Positions 9,311-18,278 of a stretch of 64,000 nt of DNA are shown one piece after another. Location: the NCBI RefSeq assembly GCF_000382385.1, contig NZ_KB908321.1, forward strand, positions 216,278 through 280,277. Reading direction: 5' to 3'. Source of the DNA: Segatella maculosa DSM 19339 = JCM 15638. GTDB lineage: Bacteria > Bacteroidota > Bacteroidia > Bacteroidales > Bacteroidaceae. Both the position numbers and the translations under genes were made by a program. The first letter of the stretch is position 1, and every line of letters begins with the position of its first letter. The notes beneath the pieces are model-generated. The model was not told the origin of the DNA and did not search any database. It saw only the letters and a program-made list of their open reading frames with translations.

Positions 9311-11587
9311 ATGGATTTTGAATTAAACGAAGGACAGAGGGCCGCCGTCGAATATTGTGACGGCCCGCAGTTGGTTATTGCCGGCGCAGGATCGGGCAAG
9401 ACGCGCGTGCTGACCTACAAGATTGCTTATCTGATTGATGAAAAGCAATACGAACCATGGAGCATCTTGGCGTTGACCTTTACCAATAAGGCGGCAACCG
9501 AGATGCGCACACGCATTGCCAAGGTCGTGGGGCAGGACCGCACTCGCTATCTGTATATGGGAACCTTTCATAGCATTTTCTCTCGTATCCTGCGTGTCGA
9601 AGCAGAAAAAATCGGCTATACTTCCAAGTTTACGATTTATGATGAGGCCGACAGCCGTTCCCTATTGAAGAGTATCATCAAGGAGATGGGGCTGGACGAC
9701 AAGGTTTACAAGCCGGCCGGCGTGCATGCCAAAATCAGTATGGCCAAGAACCATCTGATTTTTCCGGAGATGTATGCCAACGACCATGAAGCCTTGCAGC
9801 GAGATGCAAGGAGCAGGCAGCCGGAAATCCACAAGATATATCAGGTCTATCAGCAGCGTTGCCAAAAAGCCAATGCCATGGATTTTGACGATTTGCTGGT
9901 GCTTACATGGCGATTGTTTAAGGAGAACGATGATATCCGAAAGAAATATGCCGAGCGTTTCAGGTATATCTTGGTCGATGAGTATCAGGACACGAACTAC
10001 GTGCAGCAATGCATCGTGCTCCAATTGACGATGGAACAACGGCATGTCTGTGTCGTTGGCGATGATGCCCAAAGCATCTATGGCTTCCGCGGGGCGAACA
10101 TTGATAACATTCTTGAGTTTCAAAAGATTTATCCAGAGAGCAGACTCTTCAAGCTGGAGCAGAACTACCGTTCGACGCAGCGCATTGTTCAGGCGGCCAA
10201 CAGTCTGATACGGCACAACGCGCGTCAGATACCCAAAGATGTCTTCAGCCACAACGACGAGGGAGACAAGCTGATTTACAAACCGGTGTACAGCGACAAG
10301 GAAGAAGCCGTCGTGGTTTGCCGGCAAATCAAGCATCTACGGCAAAAGGAGAATGGCGGATACAGCGACTTTGCCATATTATACCGCACCAATTCTCAGA
10401 GTCGGAGCTTTGAGGAAGAGATGCTCAGGCAGAACATTCCATATCGTATTTTCGGCGGAATGAGCTTCTATCAGCGCAAGGAAATCAAAGACATCTTGGC
10501 TTACTTCCGCATGGTGGCCAATCCCGACGACGAAGAGGCCGTCAAGCGCATCATCAACTATCCTGCACGGGGCATTGGCAACACCACCATAGCCAAAATA
10601 GCCGCATGCGCACAGCTGCAAGGCGTGAGTTTTTGGAGCGTCATCAATTCTCCCGTGAAATATGGGCTGGACGTGAATAACGGCGTCATCGGCAAGTTGC
10701 GTTCGTTCGCGGAGCTCATCTCGTCGTTCATCGGCAGAATGCCAACGACAGACGCCTATGAATTGGGCAAGGCCATCATCAAAGAAAGCAAAATCAGTGC
10801 AGACATTTTCACTTCTACAGACCCCGACGCACTGTCACGGCAAGAAAACATTGAAGAACTGCTGAGCAGTTTGCAGGCATTTGTCGAGGAAAGAAGAGAA
10901 ACGGGGCGAGATGAATTTACGGGCTTGCCGGATTTCCTGCAAGAAGTTTCCCTGCTCACCGACGTGGAGAGCGGCGACAGCAACGACGGCAACAAGGTCA
11001 GCCTGATGACCATTCATGCGGCAAAAGGTTTGGAATTCCCGACGGTCTTCATCGTCGGAATGGAAGAAAACATTTTCCCCAACGCCATGTGCTTGGACAA
11101 TCCGCGCGAGCTGGAAGAGGAACGCCGGCTCTTTTACGTTGCCATCACGCGTGCCGAAAGGCATTGCATCCTGACAAGTGCGAAGAACAGATGGCGCTTT
11201 GGAAAGCTGGAATTCGGAAATCCAAGTCGTTTCCTTTATGAAATCGACCCGCGCTTCATGCAAATGGATGGCGACAGCCCCGCGACAGAAAGGCCGTTCG
11301 TGCGTTCTGCATTCAAACTGGAAGAACAATCTCCCGCCATTCAAACCGCTCATTTGCGACCGATAAAGGTAAGGCAAATTTCTTCGCCCGTTAGCCCTGC
11401 GGCCCCCGTGACATCTGCTCCCGACGGACTTCGCGTGGGCAGCGTCATCGAGCATCAACGTTTCGGCATCGGAACCGTCGCCAATCTTGAGGGAACCGGC
11501 GAGAACATGAAAGCCACCGTGTCGTTCAAGAACACCGGTCAGAAGATATTGCTGCTGAAGTTTGCCCGATACACAATCATAGGGTAG
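9311..11587 (+). CDS. uvrD: UvrD/PcrA-type ATP-dependent DNA helicase
   Basis: A superfamily 1A helicase of 758 residues from the ATG at 9311 (a GTG sits just before it). Motifs in order: Walker A AGAGSGKTRVLTYK (residues 24-37), TFTNKAATEM, Walker B VDEYQDTN, GDDAQSIYGFRGA, ATP-site Arg in LEQNYRST, the C-terminal MTIHAAKGLEFPTVF and VAITRAE. The last 60 residues (GSVIEHQRFGIGTVANLEG) are the PcrA-type C-terminal Tudor-like domain, which binds RNA polymerase in known homologues. The expected role is mismatch and excision repair and removal of transcription blocks. It probably shares a transcript with mtgA. Confidence 0.95.
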   Translation: MDFELNEGQRAAVEYCDGPQLVIAGAGSGKTRVLTYKIAYLIDEKQYEPWSILALTFTNKAATEMRTRIAKVVGQDRTRYLYMGTFHSIFSRILRVEAEKIGYTSKFTIYDEADSRSLLKSIIKEMGLDDKVYKPAGVHAKISMAKNHLIFPEMYANDHEALQRDARSRQPEIHKIYQVYQQRCQKANAMDFDDLLVLTWRLFKENDDIRKKYAERFRYILVDEYQDTNYVQQCIVLQLTMEQRHVCVVGDDAQSIYGFRGANIDNILEFQKIYPESRLFKLEQNYRSTQRIVQAANSLIRHNARQIPKDVFSHNDEGDKLIYKPVYSDKEEAVVVCRQIKHLRQKENGGYSDFAILYRTNSQSRSFEEEMLRQNIPYRIFGGMSFYQRKEIKDILAYFRMVANPDDEEAVKRIINYPARGIGNTTIAKIAACAQLQGVSFWSVINSPVKYGLDVNNGVIGKLRSFAELISSFIGRMPTTDAYELGKAIIKESKISADIFTSTDPDALSRQENIEELLSSLQAFVEERRETGRDEFTGLPDFLQEVSLLTDVESGDSNDGNKVSLMTIHAAKGLEFPTVFIVGMEENIFPNAMCLDNPRELEEERRLFYVAITRAERHCILTSAKNRWRFGKLEFGNPSRFLYEIDPRFMQMDGDSPATERPFVRSAFKLEEQSPAIQTAHLRPIKVRQISSPVSPAAPVTSAPDGLRVGSVIEHQRFGIGTVANLEGTGENMKATVSFKNTGQKILLLKFARYTIIG

Positions 11588-11644
11588 GGCTTTCTTTTCC
11601 ATCCCTTTTCGCCTTGCGGTTTTTCCGCTTCTGCATGCTGAAAA

Positions 11645-11985
11645 ATTTTCTCCCGCATGCCGTGAAATTTCTTCCCGTATATAAATTTATTTTCTCCCGC
11701 AAAGAAATTTATTTTCATACGGGAGAAAATTTATTTCTTCCCGCAAGAAAATTTTCTTCCTCCCGCATGCTGAAAAACTTCCTACCGTATGCCATAAAAT
11801 TTTCATACGCATGAAACTCCATTTTCATCCGTATGAAACTACAGTTCCAACCGTATGAAACTTTATTTTCATCCGTATGAAAATATTTTTTCTCCCGCAT
11901 GCCGTGAAATTTTCTACCGCAAAGAAATTTATTTCCATACGGGAGAAAATTTATTTCTTCCCGCAAGGAAATTCAGGGCCGTGCG
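11645..11985. repeat. Tandem array, fifteen 22-nt units
   Basis: A CCG(C/T)A(T/A) or ACGGGA/ACGCAT word recurs at 11653, 11675, 11697, 11719, 11741, 11763, 11785, 11807, 11829, 11851, 11873, 11895, 11917, 11939 and 11961: fifteen units with no slip in the 22-nt spacing despite strong sequence drift. Many units pair with a neighbour in inverted form, for instance TTTTCATCCGTATGAAA. The array sits between two convergent genes. The remaining bases to the terminator at 12047 show nothing I recognise. Confidence 0.9.
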
Positions 11986-12042
11986 GAAGTCCGAAAATAG
12001 GGGAGCTTTAACCGTTTCAGATTGACTTGGTCGATTATAAAC

Positions 12043-12073
12043 AAAAAAAGTATGCCCGTGCAAGGCATACTTT
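12043..12073 (-). terminator. Terminator of the acidic-tailed unknown gene
   Basis: AAAGTATGCC (12047-12056) pairs with GGCATACTTT (12064-12073). On the minus strand a T run follows, so it ends transcription of the gene at 12099-12932. Confidence 0.8.
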
Positions 12074-12098
12074 ATAGTGTCATTTCAAACATGTAAAT

Positions 12099-12932
12099 TT
12101 AATATTCCTCTTCGTCGCCCATCTCCGAGGCCTCCAATTCGAGCGTCTCTGGGTCTTCATCATAGGTGGTGCGATAGCTTTCTTCTGTCAGTTTGTCCTC
12201 GTCGAAGGTGTCGTCGTCGTCATCTTCGTCGGGCTCATTGTAATGGTCCTCCACGACAACGTCTTCTTCCTCTTCTTCCTCCGTGCTGTCTTGGGGCGTC
12301 TCTTCCTTTTCAGGCACTTCTTTGGGTTCGAACTTCGCCTTCGGACTCTCTTCTGTCTTGGGCTTTTCTTTTGCAAAGATGGCCTCGACCCACGTTCCTT
12401 TGGCTATTTCGAGCACCTCGTAGCCGTCGTGCACTTTCTTCTCGTACATGCCGCCCGGCTTGTGAAGACGGTCTTTCGGCAGGGTGGTGGTGCTGATGTC
12501 GAAACCCCGCTCGATGATGTCTTGTACGCTTTGCGACAGACTCTCCCAGCCGCCGCCGAAGTTCCGCTCGATGACCTCAAGCAGTTTGGCCGCCGAAATG
12601 TGGCGTATGTTCTCGTAGGTGAGGTCGGTGACGCGCAGAATGGGCCGCTTCTTGATGGCCCATTTGACTTTTGCGTTGTCGTCTATCTTGACAAGCCCTA
12701 CTTTGAAGCCGCGTGCTTCATATTTGGAGACGACTTCGGGACGGTCGACTTTGATTTCCTCGATATCGAACGCGCTTCTGATAATGTCGGCATAATGGCG
12801 CACATTATCTTTCAAATCGGATTCCTTCTCGGCAGCCTCCCATATCCGAAAGACATCGTTTTCTTGAATGTCCCAGACATTGCTCTTGTTGAGCGTCTTC
12901 AGCGTTAATGCTTTTTGTTGTCTCATATCCAT
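12099..12932 (-). CDS. Conserved hypothetical protein with strongly acidic C-terminal tail
   Basis: A 277-residue protein of unknown function. Residues 1-185 look globular and soluble (DVFRIWEAAEKESD, YEARGFKVGLVKIDDNAK, RVTDLTYENIRHISAAKLLE). From about residue 190 the chain is low complexity and very rich in Glu and Asp, with long acidic runs, ending EMGDEEEY. Such tails are common in nucleic-acid or basic-protein binding partners and in DNA mimics, but nothing here proves that. It has its own full promoter (12947-12978), back to back with that of rarA, and its own terminator. A second Met two codons in (12926) is an equally good start. Confidence 0.75.
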   Translation of the reverse strand: MDMRQQKALTLKTLNKSNVWDIQENDVFRIWEAAEKESDLKDNVRHYADIIRSAFDIEEIKVDRPEVVSKYEARGFKVGLVKIDDNAKVKWAIKKRPILRVTDLTYENIRHISAAKLLEVIERNFGGGWESLSQSVQDIIERGFDISTTTLPKDRLHKPGGMYEKKVHDGYEVLEIAKGTWVEAIFAKEKPKTEESPKAKFEPKEVPEKEETPQDSTEEEEEEDVVVEDHYNEPDEDDDDDTFDEDKLTEESYRTTYDEDPETLELEASEMGDEEEY

Positions 12933-12946
12933 TGTTTTCTTTGCTG

Positions 12947-12978
12947 CAAAAGTATATACTTTGCATCATATCCACAAA
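12947..12978 (-). promoter_or_regulatory. Promoter of the acidic-tailed unknown gene
   Basis: TTTG (12978-12975) and TACTTTTG (12954-12947) on the minus strand, 20 nt apart. The ATG at 12932 follows 14 nt later. Confidence 0.75.
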
Positions 12979-12995
12979 CTTTTAGCATAGATTTT

Positions 12996-13026
12996 TTTGC
13001 CATATCATGCGAAATCTTTATTTTTG
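12996..13026 (+). promoter_or_regulatory. Promoter of rarA, very close to the start codon
   Basis: TTTG (12996-12999) and TATTTTTG (13019-13026), 19 nt apart. Only 10 nt separate the -7 element from the ATG at 13037, so the mRNA leader can be only a few bases long. Confidence 0.75.
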
Positions 13027-13036
13027 CATGTAAGTT

Positions 13037-14308
13037 ATGAGCGAACCTTTAGCTGAAAGAATGCGTCCTCGCACGCTCGATGAATATGTTGGTCAGCAAC
13101 ATCTTGTCGGAGCGGGTGGAGTCCTGCGTAAGATGATAGACGCAGGGCGCATTTCTTCCTTTATCCTGTGGGGACCACCGGGAGTGGGGAAAACGACTCT
13201 GGCACAAATTATCGCCAACAAACTGCAGACACCTTTCTATACGTTGAGTGCAGTGACAAGCGGTGTGAAAGACGTGCGCGAAGTGATTGAAAAGGCAAAG
13301 GGCAATCGTTTCTTCAATAGTGCTTCTCCGATACTTTTCATAGATGAGATTCATCGTTTCAGCAAGTCGCAACAGGACTCTCTGTTGGGAGCCGTTGAGC
13401 GTGGCATCGTCACGTTGATAGGAGCAACGACCGAAAATCCTTCCTTTGAGGTTATTCGGCCATTGCTTTCCCGTTGCCAGCTTTATGTATTGAAATCCCT
13501 TGAAAAGGAGGATTTGCTTCGGCTCGTCAACAGGGCAATCTCTACAGATGTGGAACTGAAGAAAAAGCATATCGAACTGAAAGAGAGTGGGGCGCTTTTG
13601 CGATATAGCGGGGGCGATGCCCGAAAGCTGCTGAACATTCTTGATTTGGTGGTCGAAGCAGCCGGCGACGACGTCGTTATCACAGACGAACTTGTCGAAA
13701 GCCGCTTGCAAACCAATCCTTTAGCCTATGATAAAGACGGAGAGATGCACTATGACATCATTTCGGCCTTCATCAAAAGCATTCGCGGCAGCGACCCCGA
13801 CGCCGCACTCTATTGGCTGGCAAGGATGATAGCGGGAGGAGAAGACCCGCAGTTCATCGCCCGGCGTCTTGTCATCAGTGCCGCCGAAGACGTGGGCTTG
13901 GCCAATCCGAATGCGCTGTTGCTGGCCAATGCAGCCTTTGATGCCGTGATGAAGGTAGGGTGGCCTGAGGGAAGGATACCCTTGGCGGAAGCCACGGTTT
14001 ATTTAGCAACCTGCCCCAAAAGCAACTCGGCTTATCTGGGCGTAGATGCCGCGTTGGCTAAGGTGCGCGAGACGGGCAACCTATCTGTTCCGCTTCCATT
14101 GCGGAATGCGCCAACCAAGCTGATGGCCGAGCTGGGCTATCACGACGGCTACAAATATCCTCACGACTATCCCGGTCATTTCACGGCGCAGCAATACCTG
14201 CCCGACGAGTTGAAAGACGCTCGCTTCTGGTTCGGTCAGCACAGCGCTGCCGAGGAGAAGCTGAACAAGCAGATGAAAGACTGCTGGGGAGACAGATTCA
14301 AGGAATAA
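13037..14308 (+). CDS. rarA: Replication-associated recombination protein RarA (MgsA)
   Basis: A clamp-loader-like AAA+ ATPase of 423 residues that acts at stalled replication forks. It opens with [20 protein letters not shown]. Walker A is [11 protein letters not shown] (about residues 45-55), Walker B FIDEIHRF, sensor 1 region GATTENPSF, and the tetramerisation C-terminal domain has [20 protein letters not shown] and [12 protein letters not shown]. Length and order are normal for the family. It is the first gene of a run with the dehydrogenase 20 nt downstream. Confidence 0.97.
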   Translation: MSEPLAERMRPRTLDEYVGQQHLVGAGGVLRKMIDAGRISSFILWGPPGVGKTTLAQIIANKLQTPFYTLSAVTSGVKDVREVIEKAKGNRFFNSASPILFIDEIHRFSKSQQDSLLGAVERGIVTLIGATTENPSFEVIRPLLSRCQLYVLKSLEKEDLLRLVNRAISTDVELKKKHIELKESGALLRYSGGDARKLLNILDLVVEAAGDDVVITDELVESRLQTNPLAYDKDGEMHYDIISAFIKSIRGSDPDAALYWLARMIAGGEDPQFIARRLVISAAEDVGLANPNALLLANAAFDAVMKVGWPEGRIPLAEATVYLATCPKSNSAYLGVDAALAKVRETGNLSVPLPLRNAPTKLMAELGYHDGYKYPHDYPGHFTAQQYLPDELKDARFWFGQHSAAEEKLNKQMKDCWGDRFKE

Positions 14309-14328
14309 ACCTTTGACGTATCGAAAAT

Positions 14329-15285
14329 ATGAAGATCGTAGAATTAGACGGATATGCAGCAAATCCCGGCGATTTAAGTTGGGACGCATTGAGAGAACTG
14401 GGGGATTTCGAACTTTATGACCGTTCGGCCCCGGAAGAAGTGGTTGAAAGGGCCAAAGACGCAGACATTATTCTCGTCAACAAGGTGAATATCACGAAAG
14501 AAGTGATGGACCGGCTACCGAAGTTGAAATACATCGGCATCTTGGCTACGGGATACAATGTCGTCGACATTGTTGCTGCCAAGGCGCACGGCATCGTTGT
14601 CTCGAATGTTCCGGCATACAGTACCGACAGTGTGGCGCAGACGACCTTTGCCCACATACTGAACATGACGAACCGCATCGCGCACTATGCCCGGCTCAAT
14701 CGCGAGGGAAAGTGGAGTAGGAGCGCCGATTTCTGTTATTGGGACACGCCGCTTCCTGAACTCAGCGGAAAGACACTGGGCATCGTGGGCTTGGGAAACA
14801 TCGGCTGCAAGGTGGCGCGCATCGCACTTGACTTCGGCATGGACGTCTTTGCCTACACCAGCAAGAACGCCGCCGATTTGCAGGAAGGGATACAAAAGAC
14901 GACACTTGACGGACTGTTTGCCATCAGCGACGTGCTTACCCTGCATTGCCCACTGACGCCCGACACGCGAGAACTGATCAACAAAGCATCGCTGAAGAAG
15001 ATGAAACGGGGGGCCTTGCTGGTCAACACCGGGCGCGGCCCTTTGGTGAACGAAGCTGACGTTGCCGAGGCATTGAAGTCGGGCAAGCTGGGCGGCTACG
15101 GTGCAGACGTCATGTGCAGCGAACCGCCAAGTGCCGACAATCCGCTCTTCAAGCAGCCGAACGCTTTCATCACCCCGCATATTGCATGGGCGACGAAAGA
15201 AGCGCGCGCTCGCTTGCTTGCCACTTGCATAGAAAACATCAAGGCATTCATCGACGGTCACCCGCAGAATGTCGTGAACGCATAA
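14329..15285 (+). CDS. D-2-hydroxyacid dehydrogenase (glycerate dehydrogenase / hydroxypyruvate reductase type)
   Basis: A 318-residue NAD-dependent dehydrogenase. The Rossmann motif is GIVGLGNIGCKVARIA near residue 147. Substrate and catalytic residues fit the family: Arg in NTGRGPLVNE, a Glu in the following helix, and His in TPHIAWATKEAR. Members reduce 2-oxo acids such as hydroxypyruvate to the D-hydroxyacid. Closest in style to glycerate dehydrogenase (HprA), but substrate cannot be read from sequence. It lies 20 nt after rarA and 10 nt before the TRIC gene. Confidence 0.9.
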   Translation: MKIVELDGYAANPGDLSWDALRELGDFELYDRSAPEEVVERAKDADIILVNKVNITKEVMDRLPKLKYIGILATGYNVVDIVAAKAHGIVVSNVPAYSTDSVAQTTFAHILNMTNRIAHYARLNREGKWSRSADFCYWDTPLPELSGKTLGIVGLGNIGCKVARIALDFGMDVFAYTSKNAADLQEGIQKTTLDGLFAISDVLTLHCPLTPDTRELINKASLKKMKRGALLVNTGRGPLVNEADVAEALKSGKLGGYGADVMCSEPPSADNPLFKQPNAFITPHIAWATKEARARLLATCIENIKAFIDGHPQNVVNA

Positions 15286-15295
15286 AAGGAAGACG

Positions 15296-15936
15296 ATGAT
15301 TAATTCCAATCCAGAAGTTGCCCACACCGTCCAGCAGTTGATCGAATTCATCGGTACCTTTGCTTTTGCTATATCCGGCATACGCATGGCCGCAGCCAAG
15401 CATTTTGACTGGTTCGGCGGCTTTGTCTGTGGTTTCGCGGTTGCAATAGGTGGCGGAACGATTCGCGACGTGATGCTCGGCGCCACTCCTTTTTGGATGA
15501 CCTCAAGCATCTATGTCGTCTGCACAGTCTTCGCCCTGCTGGTTGTCATTCTGTTTGCAAAGTCGCTCAACCGCATGGAGAACGCATGGCTTGTGTTCGA
15601 TACCTTCGGACTGGCCCTCTTCACGATAGCCGGCCTGCAGAAGACATTGTTGTATGAACATTCCTTTTGGGTGGCTATCATCATGGGGTGCATCCGGGAG
15701 CGGCCGGTGGCATTATCCGCGATGTACTCCTGAACCAAGAGCCTGTCATCTTCCGGAAAGACATCTATGCCATGGCCAGCGTGGCAGGCGGGCTGGTTTA
15801 TTGGCTTCTCACGCTGGCGGGGCTGAACGTCGGTCTGTCGTCCATCACCACATTCCTTGTCATTTGCCTCATTCGCTTCCTTGCCGTGAGGTATCATATC
15901 TCTCTCCCCATTCTCAGAGACGAAAAGAGGAACTAA
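15296..15936 (+). pseudogene. TRIC-type cation channel (UPF0126/YicG family), broken by a 1-nt frameshift
   Basis: The two parts together encode a membrane protein of about 213 residues with two copies of a three-helix unit, each carrying GGG-T-I-RD or GG-I-RD (AVAIGGGTIRDVML in the first half, AAGGIIRDVLLNQEP in the second). The first frame runs from 15296 to a stop at 15733. The second is a different frame that ends at 15936. They join at 15694/15695: inserting one base between ATC and CGGGAG restores CITGAAGGIIRD, the expected family sequence. A real single-base deletion or a sequencing error would look the same. If real, the second repeat is lost. Known bacterial TRIC homologues conduct K+. 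Confidence 0.88.
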
Positions 15937-15942
15937 ACCGTA

Positions 15943-16085
15943 CTTCCTATTGGGAATACAATCGTCTTCCCATTGGGAATACAATCGTACCTCCATTGGA
16001 AGTACAATCGTACCTCCATTGGAAGTACAACCCGACCTCCATTGGGAGTGCAATCGTACTTCCACTGGAGGTACAATCACGATGC
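15943..16085. repeat. TCCATTGG array, 23-nt unit, copy 1 (six units)
   Basis: ATTGG or CTGG recurs at 15949, 15972, 15995, 16018, 16041 and 16064, each 23 nt apart. The unit core TCCATTGGA is a near-palindrome followed by AGTACAATCGTA-like sequence. The same family with ten units is found at 36333-36550. It lies upstream of the ilvD promoter, and open frames read through it have no support as genes. Confidence 0.9.
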
Positions 16086-16186
16086 ACAGATTATAATATG
16101 ACATTATATAGCCTGTTTATGTGATAGTTTTAACGAGATTATGAAACATTTCGTAATAAAATGTTCGGAGATTGCGCTTTTTTCAT

Positions 16187-16228
16187 TACCTTTGCATCAT
16201 TGTAGGGCGACAAGGCGTTCTTTGTCGC
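16187..16228 (+). promoter_or_regulatory. ilvD promoter -7 element and leader hairpin
   Basis: TACCTTTG at 16187-16194, with a weak -33. The leader of about 65 nt holds a stem GCGACAA (16207-16213) / TTGTCGC (16222-16228). The promoter position excludes the longer in-frame ATG at 16172 as ilvD start. Confidence 0.6.
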
Positions 16229-16267
16229 TCCGTTGAGTTGAAGAGAAGAAGTAAACAGAAGAAATTT

Positions 16268-18070
16268 ATGAAGCATCAGTTAAGAAGTTCTGTTTGCACG
16301 GAAGGCCGAAGAATGGCAGGTGCAAGGGCACTTTGGGTGGCAGCAGGCATGAAACGCGAGCAGTTTGGCAAACCCATCATCGCTATCGTGAACAGCTTTA
16401 CGCAGTTTGTGCCCGGGCATACGCACCTACATGAAATCGGACAGATCGTAAAGCAAGAGATAGAGCAAGCAGGCTGCTATGCCGCAGAGTTCAATACGAT
16501 AGCCGTCGACGACGGCATTGCGATGGGACACGACGGCATGCTCTATTCGCTTCCCTCGCGCGATATCATTGCCGACTCGGTAGAATACATGGTGAATGCC
16601 CACAAGGCCGACGCGATGATTTGCATATCCAACTGCGACAAGGTGACGCCGGGCATGCTCATGGCTTCGATGCGCTTGAACATTCCGACCGTGTTCTGCT
16701 CGGGAGGACCGATGGAGGCGGGAAGATGGCGCGGCGAGAATGCCGACCTTGTCACGGCCATGGTCAAAGGTGCCGATGCTTCTGTCAGCGACGAGGAGAT
16801 GGCAGAGATTGAAAGCCGTGCCTGTCCGGGCTGCGGTAGCTGTTCGGGCATGTTCACGGCCAACTCGATGAACTCGCTCGCCGAAGCCATCGGCCTTGCA
16901 CTGCCGGGCAACGGAACGATATTGGCTACCCATAAGAACCGCATTCAGCTGTTCAAAGATGCGGCCCGACAAATCGTCAGGAATGCCCGTGCCTATTATG
17001 AAGACGGAGACGAGAGCGTGCTCCCACGAAGCATTGCCACGCGCGAGGCCTTCCTCAATGCCATGACCTTGGACATTGCCATGGGCGGAAGCACGAACAC
17101 GGTGCTCCACTTGTTGGCCATAGCACAGGAAGCAGGGGTTGATTTCAAGATGAGCGACATCGACCGATTGAGTCGGCGTGTGCCGTGCCTCTGTATGCTT
17201 GCGCCCAATACGCAGAAATATAGCGTGCAGGAATGCAACCGTGCGGGTGGGATACTCGGCATCATGGACGAGCTGGACAAAGGCGGATTGATTGAAGGCA
17301 AGACGAAACGTGTGGACGGGCTGACGCTTGCCGAAGCGATGGAGAAATACAGGATAACGGTTGACCATCCCGATGCCGAGGCCGACCGTATTTATCACAG
17401 TGCGCCCGGCCGCCGCTTCTCCACGCAGATGGGGAGCCAAGACGCGCAGTGGGAGCAGCTCGACACCGACCGCGAGAAAGGTTGCATCAGAAGCCTTGAA
17501 CATGCTTATACAAAAGACGGCGGGCTTGGTGTGCTCTTCGGAAACATCGCACAAGACGGCTGCGTGGTCAAGACGGCCGGCGTAGATCCGTCGTTGTGGA
17601 AGTTTTGCGGTCCGGCCGTGGTGTTCGACAGTCAGGAAGCGGCCTGCGAGGGCATCTTGAACGGCAGCGTAAAAAAGGGCGATTGCGTCGTCATTACACA
17701 CGAAGGTCCGAAAGGTGGGCCGGGCATGCAGGAGATGCTTTATCCCACGTCGTATATAAAAAGCATGCACATGGGCAAGGAGTGCGCTCTGATTACCGAC
17801 GGACGCTTTTCGGGCGGAACGTCGGGGCTGAGCATCGGGCACATCTCTCCCGAAGCTGCCGCGGGCGGCAATATCGGGAAGATAAAAGACGGTGACATCA
17901 TCGAGATAGACATTCCGAACCGCAGCATCAACGTGAGGCTCTCTGACGAGGAACTTGCCGCCCGAACGCCGCGGCCTTTGGAGCGCAAGCGTGTGGTGAG
18001 CAAGGCCCTGCGTGCCTATGCACAGCATGTCAGTTCGGCAGACAAGGGGGGCGTGAGACTGATAGATTGA
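16268..18070 (+). CDS. ilvD: Dihydroxy-acid dehydratase
   Basis: A 600-residue enzyme that dehydrates 2,3-dihydroxy-isovalerate and -methylvalerate to the 2-oxo acids of valine and isoleucine synthesis. Fe-S cluster Cys motifs are [12 protein letters not shown] and [11 protein letters not shown]. Other family marks are [38 protein letters not shown] and [14 protein letters not shown]. The start is [15 protein letters not shown] at 16268, after the promoter. It is the first gene of the branched-chain cluster, and ilvB follows after 208 nt that hold a 23-nt array. Confidence 0.97.
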   Translation: MKHQLRSSVCTEGRRMAGARALWVAAGMKREQFGKPIIAIVNSFTQFVPGHTHLHEIGQIVKQEIEQAGCYAAEFNTIAVDDGIAMGHDGMLYSLPSRDIIADSVEYMVNAHKADAMICISNCDKVTPGMLMASMRLNIPTVFCSGGPMEAGRWRGENADLVTAMVKGADASVSDEEMAEIESRACPGCGSCSGMFTANSMNSLAEAIGLALPGNGTILATHKNRIQLFKDAARQIVRNARAYYEDGDESVLPRSIATREAFLNAMTLDIAMGGSTNTVLHLLAIAQEAGVDFKMSDIDRLSRRVPCLCMLAPNTQKYSVQECNRAGGILGIMDELDKGGLIEGKTKRVDGLTLAEAMEKYRITVDHPDAEADRIYHSAPGRRFSTQMGSQDAQWEQLDTDREKGCIRSLEHAYTKDGGLGVLFGNIAQDGCVVKTAGVDPSLWKFCGPAVVFDSQEAACEGILNGSVKKGDCVVITHEGPKGGPGMQEMLYPTSYIKSMHMGKECALITDGRFSGGTSGLSIGHISPEAAAGGNIGKIKDGDIIEIDIPNRSINVRLSDEELAARTPRPLERKRVVSKALRAYAQHVSSADKGGVRLID

Positions 18071-18072
18071 TG

Positions 18073-18225
18073 CCCTGCTGCAGGGTGCAATCCTACCCAG
18101 CGGTGAAGTGCGACCGTACCCAGCTGCTGGGTATGACGCTACCCAGCAGCTGGGTGCAACCCGACCCAGCAGTAGGGTACACCGCTATCCAGCAGTTGGG
18201 TATGGCGGCACCCTGCGAATAGGTA
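18073..18225 (+). repeat. CCCAGC-GCTGGG array, 23-nt unit (seven units) between ilvD and ilvB
   Basis: CCCTGC, CCCAGC or TCCAGC recurs at 18073, 18096, 18119, 18142, 18165, 18188 and 18211, 23 nt apart. Several units are good dyads (CCCAGCAGCTGGG, CCCTGCTGCAGGG). If ilvD and ilvB share one transcript, the array is transcribed and would fold into a row of short hairpins, which could affect mRNA stability or relative expression. That effect is inference. I see no clear promoter in 18226-18278. Confidence 0.9.
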
Positions 18226-18278
18226 TAAAATAAGGTGTAACAGGGGTAAGACTCTATATATTTAATGTACGCGAAAGA

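Noticed and set aside
16427-18028. A 533-codon open frame antisense to ilvD
   Set aside because: ilvD has all its catalytic motifs on the plus strand; the antisense frame is a by-product of its codon bias and has no domain.
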